Assembly (NCBI RefSeq): GCF_019880555.1
Contig: NZ_JAINVU010000002.1
Coordinates: forward strand, 434,001 to 498,000
From: Hephaestia mangrovi
Lineage (GTDB): Bacteria > Pseudomonadota > Alphaproteobacteria > Sphingomonadales > Sphingomonadaceae
DNA length: 64,000 nt
Direction of reading: 5' to 3'
In this document: positions 39,621-48,962 of the stretch, in pieces
Numbering within the stretch: position 1 is the stretch's first letter
Layout: the number at the start of each line of letters is the position of its first letter
Program-made: the position numbers and the translations under genes
Notes under the pieces: model-generated
Seen by the model: the letters and a program-made list of their open reading frames with translations, nothing else
What the model was told of the DNA's origin: nothing
The model's database searches: none

Positions 39621-40889
39621 TCACCCGGCCGCCGCCAATTCCTCGACGCCGCGATAACGCCAGCCGCGACCCGACGCCGCGCGCGCTTGGGCATGGGCGA
39701 GGGCGCGCGGGTAAATGTCGCCGAACAGCATGCCGAAGGTGCGCCGCCAGCTATAATGCGCGAGCACATGTGCCCGCGCCGCCGCCCCGATCGCCGCGGC
39801 GCCGTCGCGCCAGAGAGCGAGCACGTTGTCGGCCATGGCGCTGGCATCGTCGACGGGGCCAAGGCGGCCGAGCGCGGGCGGCACGCGATCGGGCATCGCG
39901 CCCGAGGCGACACCGACTACCGGCAAGCCGCAAGCCTGCGCCTCGACCACCGAGATGCCGAACGTCTCGTCAGCCATCGCCGAAACGTAGATGTCCGACG
40001 AGGCGAGCGCACGGGCGAGATCGGCGCGACTCGTCTGGAAGCCGGTGATGGCAATCGGCAACCCCTGCGCTTCGGCGGCGAGACGGTCGCGCAGCTTGCC
40101 GTCGCCGATCAGCACCATCGCTGCACCGAGTTCGGCAGGCAATTGGCGGAACATGGCGACCAACAGGTCCGCGCGCTTCTCATTGTCGAGACGGCCGGCG
40201 TAGACGAGCAGGGGCCCGTCGCCGGGCAGGCCAAGCTGTGCGCGATAGCCGGGATCGCGCGCCGCCGGCGTGAAGCGATCGCTATCGACCCCCAGTGGCA
40301 GAATCGAGCTGCGATGTATTTTGCGGCGGGCGAGTGCGCTGCGCGCCGCTTCGCCCAAAGTGTAGACGTGATCGAACTCGCGATAGGTGATCTCGGCATA
40401 GCCGTAGCTTAGCCAGCGCAGCGCCCGGCCGATCGTGTCGCCGAATTTGGCGCGGCCGACGCGATAGACATGGGCGTTGGGGAAATCGGTGCGATAGCCG
40501 GCGACGAGGGCAGTCTGCGGGAAGGCCTTGCGATGGTTGATCGCGGTCCAGGGCAGCACCCAGGGGCAGAGCGATTCGATGATCGCGGGACGATAGCGTG
40601 CGAGGAGATCGCGGACCACGCGGGTGCGCAGAATGAACCGATAATTGGGGCTGCCACGCACCGGATCGGCGCCGACTTCGGCAAAGATATGCCGGCCGTT
40701 GGTGGTGATCCTGTCCTCGGGACCAGGGACGATCTGGAGCAGGTGGTGCGGCGTATGCGCGAGAACGAAATCCCGCTTCTCGCGCAAATAGGTGCTGATC
40801 CCGCCGCCGCCGGTCGGTGACCAGCTCTGAGTCAAATCGCAGACGACCAGCGGCGTGCCGTCATCGTTCGCATCGGCGCGTTTGAGCAT
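39621..40889 (-). CDS. Glycosyltransferase, GT-B fold (family 4-like)
   Basis: 422 residues from the ATG at 40889. The N-terminal domain shows LTQSWSPTGGGGISTYLREK, matching the nucleotide-free half of GT4 enzymes, and the C-terminal half has LVYAGRLDNEKRADLLVAMF, VLIGDGKLRDRLAAEAQGL and the E-x7-E type block DETFGISVVEAQACGLPVVG. It probably adds a sugar to a lipid or polysaccharide at the inner membrane; donor and acceptor are unknown. Follows grxD by 20 bases and could be co-transcribed with it. Confidence 0.85.
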   Translation of the reverse strand: MLKRADANDDGTPLVVCDLTQSWSPTGGGGISTYLREKRDFVLAHTPHHLLQIVPGPEDRITTNGRHIFAEVGADPVRGSPNYRFILRTRVVRDLLARYRPAIIESLCPWVLPWTAINHRKAFPQTALVAGYRTDFPNAHVYRVGRAKFGDTIGRALRWLSYGYAEITYREFDHVYTLGEAARSALARRKIHRSSILPLGVDSDRFTPAARDPGYRAQLGLPGDGPLLVYAGRLDNEKRADLLVAMFRQLPAELGAAMVLIGDGKLRDRLAAEAQGLPIAITGFQTSRADLARALASSDIYVSAMADETFGISVVEAQACGLPVVGVASGAMPDRVPPALGRLGPVDDASAMADNVLALWRDGAAAIGAAARAHVLAHYSWRRTFGMLFGDIYPRALAHAQARAASGRGWRYRGVEELAAAG

Positions 40890-40909
40890 GCCGCCGCATA
40901 ACCCCGCCG

Positions 40910-41242
40910 TTATTGCGCCGTGATGACACCCGCGGTCTTGAGCAGCTCGGCAAGCTCGCCCGATTCGTACATTTCCATCATGATGTCCGAACCGCCGACG
41001 AACTCGCCCTTGACATAGAGCTGCGGGATGGTCGGCCAATCGGAATAGGCCTTGATGCCCTGACGGATCGCCTGATCCTGCAGCACGTCGACGCTTTCGA
41101 ACTCGGCGCCGAGATGCTGGAGGATCGCCACCGCACGGCTCGAGAAACCGCATTGCGGGAACAGCGGGCTGCCCTTCATGAACAGCACTATGCCGTTCGA
41201 TTTGACGATCTGGTCGATGCGGGCGTTGGTGTCTTCGGTCAT
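40910..41242 (-). CDS. grxD: Monothiol glutaredoxin Grx4 family
   Basis: 110 residues, with AGGAG 8 bases before the ATG. The active site reads [14 protein letters not shown] (CGFS type). [20 protein letters not shown] is the glutathione-binding part. CGFS glutaredoxins hold a shared [2Fe-2S] cluster with BolA and move clusters to target proteins or sense iron. Adjacent bolA supports this. The neighbours DUF1476, bolA and grxD form a typical alphaproteobacterial set. Confidence 0.96.
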   Translation of the reverse strand: MTEDTNARIDQIVKSNGIVLFMKGSPLFPQCGFSSRAVAILQHLGAEFESVDVLQDQAIRQGIKAYSDWPTIPQLYVKGEFVGGSDIMMEMYESGELAELLKTAGVITAQ

Positions 41243-41256
41243 CTTGTCTACTCCTG

Positions 41257-41490
41257 TCACTCGGGCGCGGCGGTGGTCAGCTGTAGCGCATGGAGTTCGC
41301 CGCCCATCCGGCCACCCAGCGCGGCATAGACCGCCTGATGCTGGCGAACGCGCGGCATGCCCCGGAAACTCTCCGAGACGACGCGTGCGGCATAATGATC
41401 GCCGTCGCCGGCGAGATCGGTGATCTCCACGGTCGCGCCGGGAATGCCGGTACGGATCAGGTCTTCGATCTTGGCCGCGTCCATCGCCAT
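41257..41490 (-). CDS. BolA family protein
   Basis: 77 residues. [20 protein letters not shown] with the downstream [20 protein letters not shown] is the BolA/IbaG pattern, including a histidine in the [10 protein letters not shown] helix-turn region. BolA proteins bind CGFS glutaredoxins through a shared cluster. It lies 4 bases after DUF1476 and 14 before grxD. Confidence 0.93.
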   Translation of the reverse strand: MAMDAAKIEDLIRTGIPGATVEITDLAGDGDHYAARVVSESFRGMPRVRQHQAVYAALGGRMGGELHALQLTTAAPE

Positions 41491-41494
41491 CGGA

Positions 41495-41818
41495 TCAAAG
41501 CTCCTGCATCAGCTGGCGGCGCGCCTCGACCATCTTGGTGTCGAGCGCGGTACGGATTTCCGCCTCGTCGGTTTCGATACCGGCAGCGGTGAGATCGCCG
41601 ACCAGCTTGCGGACGACGTCCTCGTCGCCGGCTTCCTCGAACTCGGCATGAACGACCGCGCGGGCATAGGCATCCGCTTCCTCCGGCGTCAGCTTCATCC
41701 GATCGGCGGCCCATAGGCCAACGAGCTTGTTGCGCCGCGCCGTCACGCGGAAAGCGAATTCCTCATCGGCGGCGAACTTGGCCTCGAAAGCGCGATCGCG
41801 GTCGTCGAACGTCGTCAT
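41495..41818 (-). CDS. F1F0-ATPase inhibitor subunit zeta (DUF1476)
   Basis: 107 residues. MTTFDDRDRAFEAKFAADEE is the family N terminus, and the rest (KLVGLWAADRMKLTPEEADA, AEFEEAGDEDVVRKLVGD) matches DUF1476 throughout. In Paracoccus this protein is the zeta subunit that blocks ATP hydrolysis by inserting its N terminus into F1. No ATP synthase genes are near. It is head gene of the cluster DUF1476-bolA-grxD-glycosyltransferase. Confidence 0.9.
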   Translation of the reverse strand: MTTFDDRDRAFEAKFAADEEFAFRVTARRNKLVGLWAADRMKLTPEEADAYARAVVHAEFEEAGDEDVVRKLVGDLTAAGIETDEAEIRTALDTKMVEARRQLMQEL

Positions 41819-41907
41819 GTTGTTTCGCCATCCCCTGCTGGCACGGTTGCTGATGCTGCGGAGATAGGGCGGGGGAGTGAAAGGCGCAATGATACCGTGT
41901 TCGTCAT

Positions 41908-41924
41908 GCCGGTCTGGTTCCGGC
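41908..41924. repeat. REP-like palindrome
   Basis: GCCGG-TCTGGTT-CCGGC within TTCGTCATGCCGG...: this closely follows a dispersed element (GTCATGCCGG with TTCCGGC) common in alphaproteobacterial intergenic regions. It sits in the 174-base gap between DUF1476 and the reductase gene. Confidence 0.45.
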
Positions 41925-41992
41925 GTCGGCTTCAGTGTGAGTGGCAATGTTCTAGGCGTGCCTGCGTTTGGAACAGGTCCGGGGAGCCGGAA

Positions 41993-42991
41993 TCAGGCGA
42001 TCTCGACCACCAGCTTCCCGATCGCGCCGCGCGCTGCCATCTTGGCGATCGCCTTGCCGCCGTCGGCAAGTGGGAAGGTCTGGGTGACGCGCGGTGCGAT
42101 CCGCCCCTCGGCCCACAAGCGGAACAGGCGTTCGATATGCGCCTGGTTCGCCTTCGGATCGCGCGCGGCGAAGGCGCCCCAGAATACCCCGCAGACGTCG
42201 CAGCTCTTGAGCAAGGTGAGGTTGAGCGGCAGCTTCGGGATGCCGGCGGGGAAGCCGACGACGAGATAGCGCCCCTCCCAACCAATCGCGCGCAACGCGG
42301 GCTCGGCATAATCACCGCCGACCGGATCGTAGATGACGTCGGCGCCATTCGGCCCGACGGCGGCCTTGAACTGGTCTGCCAGCGCTTTCGATTGCGCCTT
42401 TTCGAAGGGCGCGCGGGGGTAGACGAATGTCTCGTCGGCGCCCGCTGTCTTGGCCGCGGCAGCCTTTTCCTCGGACGAGACAGCGGCGACGACGCGCGCA
42501 CCGAATGCCTTGCCGAGCTCGACAGCGGCGAGGCCGACCCCGCCCGCGGCACCGAGCACGAGCAGCGTTTGCCCTTCCTGCAAATGGCCGCGATCGACCA
42601 GCGCATGGATCGTGGTGGCATAGGTAAGGAGCAGCGATGCACCTTCAGCGAAACTGCGCTCGTCGGGCAGGGCGTAGAGGCGATGCGCATCGGCGGCGAC
42701 CTTTTCGGCCAGCCCGCCGTTACCGATCATCGCAATGACGCGATCGCCGGGTTGCCATCCGGTGACGCCGTCGCCGACGCTCTCGATCACGCCGGCGATC
42801 TCACCGCCCGGCGCGAACGGGCGTTCGGGCTTGAACTGATATTTGTCCTCGATGACGAGGACGTCGGGATAGTTGATCGAGCATGCCTTGACGGCGACGA
42901 CGACCTGCCCCTTTCCGGCAACCGGATCGGCGACCTCGCTCAATTCCAGAGTTTCAGGTCCGCCCGGCGCCTTCGATAGTAATGCCCTCAT
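41993..42991 (-). CDS. NADPH:quinone oxidoreductase-like MDR protein
   Basis: 332 residues. Medium-chain dehydrogenase/reductase without structural zinc. [29 protein letters not shown] and the dinucleotide motif [19 protein letters not shown] are seen. Members reduce quinones or enoyl/crotonyl substrates; the exact one is unknown. Its first 38 bases overlap the 3' end of leuD, so it is probably the last gene of the leu transcript. Confidence 0.9.
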   Translation of the reverse strand: MRALLSKAPGGPETLELSEVADPVAGKGQVVVAVKACSINYPDVLVIEDKYQFKPERPFAPGGEIAGVIESVGDGVTGWQPGDRVIAMIGNGGLAEKVAADAHRLYALPDERSFAEGASLLLTYATTIHALVDRGHLQEGQTLLVLGAAGGVGLAAVELGKAFGARVVAAVSSEEKAAAAKTAGADETFVYPRAPFEKAQSKALADQFKAAVGPNGADVIYDPVGGDYAEPALRAIGWEGRYLVVGFPAGIPKLPLNLTLLKSCDVCGVFWGAFAARDPKANQAHIERLFRLWAEGRIAPRVTQTFPLADGGKAIAKMAARGAIGKLVVEIA

Positions 42992-43583
42992 ATCCGCTCT
43001 CCCTCGCGATCCACGGCCGATCCTCGGCGAGACCGGACTCGAATTTCGAAATCTCGGTATCTCTTGCCAGCGTCAGGCCGATCTCGTCCAGCCCTTCCAT
43101 CAGGCAGCGGCGGCGAAACGGGTCGAGGGAGAAGGTGAAGCGGTCCTGAAACGGTGTCGTCACGGTCATTGTCTCGAGGTCCACCGTGAGCGGCTGATCG
43201 GCTGCGACCTCGACCAGACGGTCGATCGCGTCCTGCGGCAGGGCGACCGTGACGATGCCGTTCTTGAAGGCATTGCCCGAGAAGATGTCGGAGAAGCTCG
43301 GTGCGATCACCGCTTTCACGCCCATGTCGGCAAGCGCCCAGGCGGCGTGCTCGCGGCTCGATCCGCAACCGAAATTGTCGCCGGCAACCAGGATCGGCGC
43401 GCCCGCGTAACGTGGATCGTCGAAAATATTGTCCGGTTGCGCACGGACCGTCTCGAAAGCGTGCTGACCAAGGCCCTCGCGGGTGATCGTCTTCAACCAG
43501 CGCGCGGGGATGATCACGTCGGTATCGACGTTCTTCGCACCCCACGGATAGGCGCGGCCGGAAACCTGGGTAACGGGTTCCAT
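42954..43583 (-). CDS. leuD: 3-isopropylmalate dehydratase small subunit
   Basis: 209 residues. Motifs [34 protein letters not shown] and [17 protein letters not shown] are characteristic. With LeuC it isomerises 2- to 3-isopropylmalate in leucine synthesis. The ATG shares bases with the stop of the 34-codon ORF (TGATG), so translation is likely coupled. The 3' end overlaps the reductase gene. Confidence 0.96.
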   Translation of the reverse strand: MEPVTQVSGRAYPWGAKNVDTDVIIPARWLKTITREGLGQHAFETVRAQPDNIFDDPRYAGAPILVAGDNFGCGSSREHAAWALADMGVKAVIAPSFSDIFSGNAFKNGIVTVALPQDAIDRLVEVAADQPLTVDLETMTVTTPFQDRFTFSLDPFRRRCLMEGLDEIGLTLARDTEISKFESGLAEDRPWIARESGYEGITIEGAGRT

Positions 43584-43687
43584 CAGTGTGTCTGCGCCGC
43601 CTCGTACGAGGGATTGGCGCTGGCAGCATATGCGGCAATGCCGCTCAGCAGGGCGCCAGCGATTAGCAGGTACAGGGCTTTTTTCAT
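43583..43687 (-). CDS. 34-residue secreted-peptide ORF between leuC and leuD
   Basis: ATG at 43687, TGA at 43585-43583. The peptide begins [19 protein letters not shown] and continues [15 protein letters not shown], giving a textbook signal peptide (Lys-Lys, hydrophobic core, AYA-type cleavage site) and almost no mature part. AAGGGGG lies about 8 bases before the ATG. The stop overlaps the leuD ATG (TGATG). It resembles no protein I know. It may be a real small exported peptide or a coupling/leader device for leuD. Confidence 0.6.
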   Translation of the reverse strand: MKKALYLLIAGALLSGIAAYAASANPSYEAAQTH

Positions 43688-43712
43688 GGGTGCGACCCCC
43701 TTTTTGGTCGAA

Positions 43713-45140
43713 CTATCTCATCAACTCCCGGACGTCGGAGAGCTTCCCGGTGACCGCCGCAGCGGCGGCCATTGCGGGAGAGACCAGGTGCGTCCGAGAG
43801 CCCGGTCCCTGTCGTCCTACGAAATTGCGGTTCGAGGTGGAAGCGCAGCGTTCGCCCGCCGGCACCTTGTCTGGATTCATCGCCAGGCACATCGAACAGC
43901 CGGGCTCGCGCCATTCGAACCCGGCTTCGGCGAAGATGCGATCCAGGCCCTCGGCTTCGGCCTGGCGCTTGACCAGCCCCGAGCCGGGAACGACCAGCGC
44001 GCGGACACCGTCCGCGACGTGGCGACCAGTGGCGACTTCGGCCGCGGCGCGCAGATCCTCGATCCGGCTGTTGGTGCAGCTGCCGATGAAGACGTGCTGG
44101 ACGGGCACGTCCTGCATCCGCGTGCCGGGCGTAAGGCCCATGTAATCGAGCGATTTCCTGGCGGCGACGCGTTTCGACGGATCGGCGAAGCTCTCGGGAT
44201 CGGGCACCGCGCCGGTGATCGACACGACATCCTCGGGGCTGGTGCCCCAGGTAAGTGATGGCGCGATGTCGGTGGCGTCGAGCGTTACGCTCTTGTCATA
44301 ACGCGCGCCGGCGTCGGTCGGCAGCGTCTTCCACCAAGCCACGGCCTTTTCCCAATCCTTGCCACGCGGCGCCATCGGGCGGCTCTTGAGATAGGCGAAG
44401 GTGGTTTCGTCGGGCGCGATCAGGCCGGCGCGGGCACCGCCTTCGATCGACATATTGGCGATCGTCAGCCGGCCCTCGATCGAGAGGCCGCGGATCACTT
44501 CGCCGGTATATTCGATGACGTGGCCGGTGCCGCCCGCCGCGCCGATCTTGCCGATGATCGCCAGGATCACGTCCTTGGCCGAGACGCCGAAGCCGAGTGT
44601 GCCGTCGACGCGGACTTCCATCGTTTTCGACTGGCTGAGCATCAGGGTCTGCGTTGCCAGGACGTGCTCGACTTCGCTGGTGCCGATGCCGAATGCCAGC
44701 GCGCCCAGCGCGCCGTGCGCCGACGTGTGGCTGTCGCCGCACACTAGCGTCGAGCCGGGCAGCGTGAAGCCCAGTTCCGGCCCGATGACGTGGACGATAC
44801 CCTGTTCGGGCGCGGTCGCGTCGATATAGTCGATGCCGAACTCGGCGGTATTGCGTTCGAGCGCGGCGAGTTGCTGCGCACTTTCCGGGTCGGCGATCGG
44901 CAGGCGGTGGCCCGCGGCATCGATCCGCGCGGTAGTCGGCAAATTGTGGTCGGGAACCGCGAGCGTGAGATCGGGACGGCGAACCTTGCGTCCGGCCGCG
45001 CGCAGGCCCTCGAATGCCTGCGGGCTCGTTACTTCGTGGACGAGGTGGCGGTCGATATAGATCAGGCAGGTGCCATCATCGCGCCGTTCGACGACGTGCG
45101 CGTTCCAGATTTTCTCGTAGAGCGTCAGCGGCTGGGCCAT
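43713..45140 (-). CDS. leuC: 3-isopropylmalate dehydratase large subunit
   Basis: 475 residues from the ATG at 45140 ([20 protein letters not shown]). The 4Fe-4S cysteines are in [36 protein letters not shown] and [15 protein letters not shown]. Isomerises isopropylmalate with LeuD. The substrate-site region is intact. Downstream are the 34-codon ORF and leuD. Confidence 0.97.
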   Translation of the reverse strand: MAQPLTLYEKIWNAHVVERRDDGTCLIYIDRHLVHEVTSPQAFEGLRAAGRKVRRPDLTLAVPDHNLPTTARIDAAGHRLPIADPESAQQLAALERNTAEFGIDYIDATAPEQGIVHVIGPELGFTLPGSTLVCGDSHTSAHGALGALAFGIGTSEVEHVLATQTLMLSQSKTMEVRVDGTLGFGVSAKDVILAIIGKIGAAGGTGHVIEYTGEVIRGLSIEGRLTIANMSIEGGARAGLIAPDETTFAYLKSRPMAPRGKDWEKAVAWWKTLPTDAGARYDKSVTLDATDIAPSLTWGTSPEDVVSITGAVPDPESFADPSKRVAARKSLDYMGLTPGTRMQDVPVQHVFIGSCTNSRIEDLRAAAEVATGRHVADGVRALVVPGSGLVKRQAEAEGLDRIFAEAGFEWREPGCSMCLAMNPDKVPAGERCASTSNRNFVGRQGPGSRTHLVSPAMAAAAAVTGKLSDVRELMR

Positions 45141-45201
45141 AATCCGGCTCGCATTAACCGATTCGTGCGCGTTCGCAACCCTGCGCATAATTTTCGAAGG
45201 A

Positions 45202-46704
45202 TCAATGGCCGACGACGCCCAGCGATGCGAAGGGCTTGTCATGCTCGCCGAACTTGTCGACCAGCGTCGCGCTGGCCTGGTTCAGGCCGATGACCTCCAC
45301 CGTCTTGCCCTCGGCGCGCAGCCGCAGCACGATCTTGTCGAGCGCGCCGGTTGCCGAGACATCCCAGAAATGCGCATCGGTCAGATCGATCACGACTCTT
45401 TCAACACCGTCCTCGCGGAAGATGATATCCTCGACGATGCGATCGACCGACGCGAAGAATATTTGTCCGGTGACGCGATAGATCCGTTCGCGGCCGTCTT
45501 CGGACAAGGCGGTCGTCATATCGACCATCCGGCGGACCTTGCCCGCGAAGAAGATGCCGCTGAGCAACACACCGACCAATACCCCGATCGACAGGTTTCC
45601 GGTCCAAACCACCGTCACAACCGTCGCCAGCATCACCGCCGTGGATTGCCACGGGAAATGCCGCAGTTCGGCGAAGCTCTTCCAGCGAAAGGTGCTGATC
45701 GAAACGAAGATCATCACGCCGACCAGCGCCGGCATCGGCACGCGCGCGACCCATGGGCCGAGCACGACCATCAGCACCAGCAGCATGATACCGGCAATGA
45801 AGGTCGAGGCGCGCCGCCGCCCGCCCGAGGAAATGTTGATGACCGACTGGCCGATCATCGCGCAGCCGCCCATCGCGCCGATGAAGCCGGTGAAGAAGTT
45901 GGCGATCCCCTGGCCCATGCACTCGCGCCGCTTGTCGCTGCGCGTTTCGGTCATGTCGTCGACGATCGCCGCGGTGAGCATCGTTTCGAGCAGCCCCACC
46001 GCCGCCATCGCCAGCGAATAGGGCGCGATGATTCGTAGCGTCTCCCAGGTGAAGGGGACATGCGGCACGCGGATTTGCGGCAGCGCCGACGGCAGGTGCC
46101 CCATGTCGCCGACGGTGTTGACGTGCGTGCCGCTGGCGATGGTGAAAACCGACAGGGCAACCACCGCAACCAAGGGGGCAGGCACCGCCTTGGTCAGGCG
46201 CGGGAACAGATAGATGATCGCCAGCGTCGCTGCCACCAACACATAGGTGATCGGCGCGACGTGGGTGAGTTGCGGCAACTGCGCCATGAAGATCAGGATG
46301 GCAAGCGCGTTGACGAAGCCGGTAATCACCGATCGCGACACAAAACGCATCAGCAGGTTGAGCCTCAATAGCCCGGCGATCACTTGGAATATGCCCATCA
46401 GCACAGTCGCCGCGAACAGATAATCGACGCCATGCGCCCGCACTAACGGCCCCACCAGCACCGCCACCGATGCGGTCGCCGCCGAGATCATCCCCGGCCG
46501 TCCGCCGGTGACGGCGATGATGCAGGCGATCGAGAAACTGGCGTAGAGCCCGACGCTCGGATCGACGCCCGCGACGATCGAAAATCCGATCGCTTCGGGA
46601 ATCAGCGCGAGCGCGACCATCAGCCCGGACAGGAATTCCACGCGCGGGTTGGTCAGCCAATCACGGCGGATGTTCGAGGCGAAGGACATGCGGACGTCGG
46701 CCAT
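45202..46704 (-). CDS. SulP family anion transporter with STAS domain
   Basis: 500 residues. About ten to twelve membrane segments with the SulP signature [20 protein letters not shown] and [16 protein letters not shown] near the N terminus and a C-terminal STAS domain ([19 protein letters not shown]). Bacterial SulP proteins carry sulphate, bicarbonate or dicarboxylates; the substrate is unclear. A 16-base motif upstream (46771-46786) matches the promoter of the hydrolase at 18797. Confidence 0.9.
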   Translation of the reverse strand: MADVRMSFASNIRRDWLTNPRVEFLSGLMVALALIPEAIGFSIVAGVDPSVGLYASFSIACIIAVTGGRPGMISAATASVAVLVGPLVRAHGVDYLFAATVLMGIFQVIAGLLRLNLLMRFVSRSVITGFVNALAILIFMAQLPQLTHVAPITYVLVAATLAIIYLFPRLTKAVPAPLVAVVALSVFTIASGTHVNTVGDMGHLPSALPQIRVPHVPFTWETLRIIAPYSLAMAAVGLLETMLTAAIVDDMTETRSDKRRECMGQGIANFFTGFIGAMGGCAMIGQSVINISSGGRRRASTFIAGIMLLVLMVVLGPWVARVPMPALVGVMIFVSISTFRWKSFAELRHFPWQSTAVMLATVVTVVWTGNLSIGVLVGVLLSGIFFAGKVRRMVDMTTALSEDGRERIYRVTGQIFFASVDRIVEDIIFREDGVERVVIDLTDAHFWDVSATGALDKIVLRLRAEGKTVEVIGLNQASATLVDKFGEHDKPFASLGVVGH

Positions 46705-46770
46705 TGCGGTTCCCGTGGACGCGCGAACCACGGCCGGACGGTCAGGCAAGCAGGTCGCGATGAACGATGG

Positions 46771-46786
46771 TGCAGCGCAACATGAG
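46771..46786 (-). promoter_or_regulatory. Shared 16-base motif before sulP
   Basis: Read leftward, CTCATGTTGCGCTGCA matches CTCATGTTGCATTGCA before the hydrolase gene (19712-19697) in 14 of 16 positions. It lies 67 bases before the sulP start. A common regulator binding TTGC-N2-GCA is inferred. Confidence 0.4.
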
Positions 46787-46822
46787 CGTGCTCGGTCTGC
46801 CTAACGGGCTCAGCCGGCGCGA

Positions 46823-48883
46823 TCAACCCTTCGACGCGAGCGCCTCGAGCATCGACTTGGTCAATACTTGCGGGAGGATCTGGGGCTGGTCGGCGCCTGG
46901 TGCGTAATAGAGGTAGAGCGGCACTCCGAGCCGATTGTGCGCCTCGATGAAGCGGCCGAGCTCGGGATCGCCATCGGTCCAGTCGCCTTCCAGCACCGCG
47001 ACGTCATGCGCCTTGAACGCGCGCTGGACATCATCGGTCTCGATCGCGGTCTTTTCGTTGACCTTGCATGTCAGGCACCAGTCGGCAGTGAAATAAGCGA
47101 ACACTGGGCGGCCCTGCTTGCGCAGCTCGGCGAGTTTCGGCTCGCTGAACGGCTGCGCTCCGGCCGCCGCGGTGACGGTGCCGTCCTTCGGCGCCGGCCG
47201 GACGATCGCTACCCCGGCGATGACGACGGCGAGCATCATCAGCCCGATCGGCCAGCCCGCAGCGAGACCGCGCACCTGCCGGCGGCCGGCGAGCCACAGC
47301 AGCAACGCCAGCGCCAGCGCTGCCGCAAGCCCGAGCGTCATGCCGCCGATGCCGGCCTCCTTGCCGAGCACCCAGGCGAGCCCCAGCGCGGTAACGAACA
47401 TCGGCACCGCAAGAATGTGGCGGAAGGTTTCCATCCACCCGCCCGGCTTGGGCAGGCGGCGGCGCAGCGCGGGAATGAAGCCGATCGCCAGGAACGGCAG
47501 CGCGAGCCCGAGGCCGAGACCGGCGAACACCGCCAGCGCCGCGATCCACGGCAGCGCCAGCGCAGCGCCGAGCGCGGTCGCCATGAACGGGCCGGCGCAC
47601 GGCGTGGCGATGAACGCGGCCAGCGCGCCGGTAGCGAATGCTCCCGCCGCGCCGTTCGAATTGGCGGCGAAGCGCGGCGTCGGCAGCTCGAACAAGCCGG
47701 CGAGATTGAACGCGATGGCGGTCACCAGCAGGAGCAGGAACAGGATCGCGCGCGGATCCTGCAACTGGAATGCCCAGCCCGCCGCGGCGCCGCCCGCGCG
47801 CAACCCGAGGACGATCGTGCCGAGTGCCACGCACACCGCCACAACGCCGGCCGTATAGGCGATCGCCTCGTGCCGCGCCTCGCGCTCGTCGACCTTGGCA
47901 TTGGCGAGGCTGAGCGCTTTGAGGCTCAGGATCGGGAACACGCAAGGCATGATGTTGAGGATCAGCCCGCCGAGGATCGCGCCGCCGAGTGCGGCGAGCG
48001 CCAGCGCCCAGCCGCGGCTGGCCGAGGGCGCCGTCGACGAGGACGGGGACGCCGCCGCCGCCACGGTGCCCGGCTTCGCCGTAATCGCCAGGCCGCGATC
48101 GGGGCCGATGCGCAGTACGCCGGCGAACGCGCCCGAACCACCGCTGCCGGCCTTGGTCTCGACCACGATCCGATTGCCGTCGCGCGTCACCGTCTGCGGC
48201 GCGGAATTGGCGATGAAACCGTTCGCTGCCGGAAAGAAATAGGCGCCGTCGAGGCTGGCGTCGGCGGGGTAGGGGATGGCGAGGCGGAGCCGGCCGCCGG
48301 TGGTTTGGTAGGTCGCCGTGCTGCCGAGCGGCTTGGGCTGCGCCTGGCGCCAGGCATCGAATTGCGCCTGCTTATCCGGGCTGACGCGACCGTCACCGAC
48401 CGTGAGGTTGAGCGAGAGGTCGGCGCTTTCCGGGACGCAGAGCGACGCGGAGCAGACGAGATAGGCGGTGTGCAGCTTGATCGGCAGCGCGGTGCCGACC
48501 ACCAGGCCGGCGGGCACGTGGAGCGTCACCAACGGTGCATAAGGCTTTTCGTAGACATAGTTCATCAGCCCGGCGATTTCGAGCGTGGTCGGCATGGGAT
48601 AAGCGGGATCGCTTGCGGTCATGCCAGCGGGCAGCGTCCAGTCGAGCGTCGCAGGATAGCCGGCATCGCCGGGGTTCGACCAATAGCCGTGCCAGCCGGG
48701 GGACGGGGTCGTCGCCAGAGCGACGGTCAGGTCACTGCCGGCCCTGGGCGCGTCGGTTTCGGCGACGAGGCGGATCGAGAGATGCGCCGCGCCGCTGATG
48801 GGCAGGCTGTCGGCGCGCGCAATGCCGGCGAGGCCGAACAATGCCGCCAGGAATGCCATGAAAACGAAACTGGTTGCGCGCAT
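46823..48883 (-). CDS. Thiol:disulphide interchange protein DsbD family
   Basis: 686 residues from the ATG at 48883 (AAGGA 8 bases upstream). After a signal peptide comes an N-terminal periplasmic domain with the pair CSASLCVP, then a membrane domain with LNIMPCVFPILSLK and AFIATPCAGPFM (two cysteines each in CcdA-like position), and a C-terminal thioredoxin domain with FTADWCLTCKVNEK. DsbD moves electrons from cytoplasmic thioredoxin to periplasmic partners such as DsbC, CcmG or cytochrome maturation proteins. Confidence 0.9.
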   Translation of the reverse strand: MRATSFVFMAFLAALFGLAGIARADSLPISGAAHLSIRLVAETDAPRAGSDLTVALATTPSPGWHGYWSNPGDAGYPATLDWTLPAGMTASDPAYPMPTTLEIAGLMNYVYEKPYAPLVTLHVPAGLVVGTALPIKLHTAYLVCSASLCVPESADLSLNLTVGDGRVSPDKQAQFDAWRQAQPKPLGSTATYQTTGGRLRLAIPYPADASLDGAYFFPAANGFIANSAPQTVTRDGNRIVVETKAGSGGSGAFAGVLRIGPDRGLAITAKPGTVAAAASPSSSTAPSASRGWALALAALGGAILGGLILNIMPCVFPILSLKALSLANAKVDEREARHEAIAYTAGVVAVCVALGTIVLGLRAGGAAAGWAFQLQDPRAILFLLLLVTAIAFNLAGLFELPTPRFAANSNGAAGAFATGALAAFIATPCAGPFMATALGAALALPWIAALAVFAGLGLGLALPFLAIGFIPALRRRLPKPGGWMETFRHILAVPMFVTALGLAWVLGKEAGIGGMTLGLAAALALALLLWLAGRRQVRGLAAGWPIGLMMLAVVIAGVAIVRPAPKDGTVTAAAGAQPFSEPKLAELRKQGRPVFAYFTADWCLTCKVNEKTAIETDDVQRAFKAHDVAVLEGDWTDGDPELGRFIEAHNRLGVPLYLYYAPGADQPQILPQVLTKSMLEALASKG

Positions 48884-48962
48884 GCGCTGATCCTTGTCAC
48901 TAACCGTTGCCGGCGAGATAGCGCCGTTCGATCGATTTTGCATCCGAAGGTGAGGAGATATC

